Below the pieces are notes generated by a model. That model was not told where the DNA came from, did not search any database, and saw only the letters and a program-made list of their open reading frames with translations. A stretch of DNA of 64,000 nucleotides from Achromobacter aloeverae (lineage in GTDB: Bacteria > Pseudomonadota > Gammaproteobacteria > Burkholderiales > Burkholderiaceae_B): contig NZ_PYAL01000004.1 in assembly GCF_004121055.1 (NCBI RefSeq), positions 434,001-498,000 of the forward strand, given 5' to 3'. This document shows, in pieces, positions 62,657 through 64,000 of the stretch. Within the stretch, counting starts at the first letter, position 1. Each line of letters begins with the position of its first letter. The position numbers and the translations under genes were made by a program.

Positions 62657-63640
62657 ATGAAGACGCGCATGGGGAAGTACTTGCAGGTAGCCTTTGCCGC
62701 CCTGGTGGGCGCGGCGGCCTTGACGGCGGGCGGCGCGGCTCGGGCCGCCTACCCGGAGAAGGCCGTACGCATCATCGTGCCCTACACGCCGGGGGGATTC
62801 AACGACACCATGGCGCGCCTGTTCGCGAAGAAACTGCAGGAGGCCTACAAGCAGCCCTTCATCGTGGAGAACAAGCCGGGCGCCGGGACCATCGTGGGCA
62901 CGGAGCAGGGCGCGCGCGCCGCGCCCGACGGCTACACGCTGACCATCGTCGGCTTTCCGCTGGTGGCCAACCAGTTTCTCTACAAGAAGCTGCCTTATGA
63001 CGCGAAGGACTTCGCGCCCATCATCGTCGGCGCGCAGACGCCCAATTTCCTGGTCGTGAAGACGTCGTCGCCGGTCAAGTCGCTGGCCGACTTCGTCAAG
63101 CAGGCCAAGGAACGTCCGGGCCGGCTGAACTATGCAACCGCCGGCACGGGAACGTCCAACCACCTGACCATGGTGTATTTCGAAGAGCAGGCCAAGGTGT
63201 CCCTGGTCCAGGTCCCCTACAAGGGCAGCGCGCCCATGGTGACCGACCTGCTCGGCGGCCAGGTCGACGTCATGTTCGACAACAGCCCGAATGTGCTGCC
63301 CCATCTGAACGCCGGGAAGATGCGCGCGCTGGCGGTGACCAGCGAAAAGCGCTCCGCGCTGGCTCCCAATGTGCCGACTGTGGCGGAACAGGGCTATCCC
63401 GACTTCAGCGTGGCGGTCTGGTATGGCCTGGCCGCGCCCGCGGGCACGCCGCCGGCCATCGTGTCGTCCCTGAACGAGGTGCTGAACCAGGCCTTGCAGT
63501 CGCCCGACGTGAAGAAGGTGTTCGCCGACCAGGGCGTCGAGCCCGTGGGCGGCTCCGTCCAGGACTTCCAGGCCTTCTTCGACGGCCAGATCAAGAAGTG
63601 GGGCGGCGTGATACGCAACGCCGGAATCCAGGCGGAATAG
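62657..63640 (+). CDS. Bug-family tripartite tricarboxylate transporter receptor (6)
   Basis: The 327-residue periplasmic receptor has a signal peptide ending near GGAARAAYP. Family motifs are VRIIVPYTPGGFNDTMARL, ENKPGAGTIVGTEQGARA, APDGYTLTIVG and PYKGSAPMVTDLLGGQVD. It lies 150 bp after the aldehyde dehydrogenase and 45 bp before the molybdoenzyme gene, so it is likely part of the same catabolic unit. Confidence 0.93.
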   Translation: MKTRMGKYLQVAFAALVGAAALTAGGAARAAYPEKAVRIIVPYTPGGFNDTMARLFAKKLQEAYKQPFIVENKPGAGTIVGTEQGARAAPDGYTLTIVGFPLVANQFLYKKLPYDAKDFAPIIVGAQTPNFLVVKTSSPVKSLADFVKQAKERPGRLNYATAGTGTSNHLTMVYFEEQAKVSLVQVPYKGSAPMVTDLLGGQVDVMFDNSPNVLPHLNAGKMRALAVTSEKRSALAPNVPTVAEQGYPDFSVAVWYGLAAPAGTPPAIVSSLNEVLNQALQSPDVKKVFADQGVEPVGGSVQDFQAFFDGQIKKWGGVIRNAGIQAE

Positions 63641-63685
63641 GACGCAGGCAGCCCACGACATCCCCACGCGGCAGCGCTCATCGAC

Positions 63686-64000
63686 ATGGACACCAGCACT
63701 CGACCATCCTTCCCCGCCGCGGACACCACGCCGCTCCGGCCTTCCCACGTGGGCCAGGGACGGGAGCGCGTGGAAGACCAGGCCATCCTGGCCGGACGCG
63801 GACGCTACGGCGACGATGCCGCCCTGCATCCGGGCACGCTGCACGCGGCCATTGTCCGGTCCCCCCATGCGCATGCACGCCTGACCGGCATCGACATCGC
63901 CAAGGCCATGGCGCTGCCCGGCGTGCGCGCCGTGCTGGTCGGCGCGGACCTGGCCGCGTGGTCGCGGCCCTTCGTGGTGGGCGTCAAGCAGCCGATGGAG
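63686..64000 (+). CDS. Xanthine dehydrogenase family molybdopterin-binding subunit, 3'-truncated by window edge
   Basis: The frame starts at ATG 63686 and runs off the end after 105 codons without a stop. The visible part ([51 protein letters not shown]) is the a/b hammerhead domain at the start of CoxL/XdhB-type large subunits. The enzyme would hydroxylate or oxidise a heterocycle or aldehyde with molybdopterin. It follows Bug receptor 6 by 45 bp, and partner FAD and 2Fe-2S subunits are expected downstream. Confidence 0.87.
   Translation, partial: MDTSTRPSFPAADTTPLRPSHVGQGRERVEDQAILAGRGRYGDDAALHPGTLHAAIVRSPHAHARLTGIDIAKAMALPGVRAVLVGADLAAWSRPFVVGVKQPME

Overview
The window is GC-rich beta-proteobacterial chromosome, most probably Bordetella or a close Alcaligenaceae relative. 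The basis is the tpiA-secG-tRNA-Leu block, six separate Bug-type periplasmic receptors (the expanded family typical of Bordetella/Achromobacter), a large autotransporter, and many LysR/IclR/GntR-controlled catabolic loci. There is no insertion sequence, prophage, integrase or CRISPR array in view.

Left part (1-8.3 kb). A 5'-truncated hydantoinase B/oxoprolinase gene is followed by a TauABC/SsuABC-like ABC importer (substrate-binding protein, ATPase, permease), probably one operon for a small N-containing ring compound. A zinc alcohol dehydrogenase and mntP lie on the minus strand; mntP has a clear yybP-ykoY manganese riboswitch in its leader. The core block tpiA-secG-tRNA-Leu(GAG) ends in a strong intrinsic terminator.

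8.4-16.5 kb. A lipoprotein is followed by an IclR-centred catabolic locus: IclR, an FMN alpha-hydroxy-acid oxidase and a Bug receptor on minus, with a Bug receptor and a lactonase-like beta-propeller divergent on plus. A translationally coupled HWE histidine kinase and single-domain response regulator follow.

16.7-22.2 kb. A tight three-gene operon encodes a glycosyltransferase fused to UDP-galactopyranose mutase, a clan GH-A glycosidase, and an ABC exporter. It looks like a compact galactofuranose-glycan make-trim-export system and is the most interesting candidate system here.

22.2-36 kb. A small hypothetical gene, a DUF1264 (oil-body-associated type) protein, a periplasmic PaoABC-type molybdenum aldehyde oxidoreductase, a glutathione transferase-like protein, an FUSC membrane protein, a LysR-controlled Bug-AtuA-Bug operon (the AtuA-type protein has an unusual domain order), a small ABM monooxygenase and an acetamidase/formamidase.

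36.4-50 kb. The remains of a zeta-toxin gene with a frameshifted small partner, a roughly 2,365-residue Gly-rich autotransporter, a Crp/Fnr regulator, a GGDEF-EAL sensor protein, and a murJ reading frame interrupted by an in-frame amber codon.

50-64 kb. Catabolic loci: a GntR regulator divergent from an MFS transporter-SDR pair across an inverted repeat; LysR divergent from class II aldolase, amidohydrolase and Bug; a NUDIX hydrolase; a four-domain rhodanese; a GNAT; a LysR-GFA pair divergent from aldehyde dehydrogenase and Bug; and the start of a molybdopterin dehydrogenase large subunit running off the end.

All names rest on reading the translated sequence; no database search was possible.
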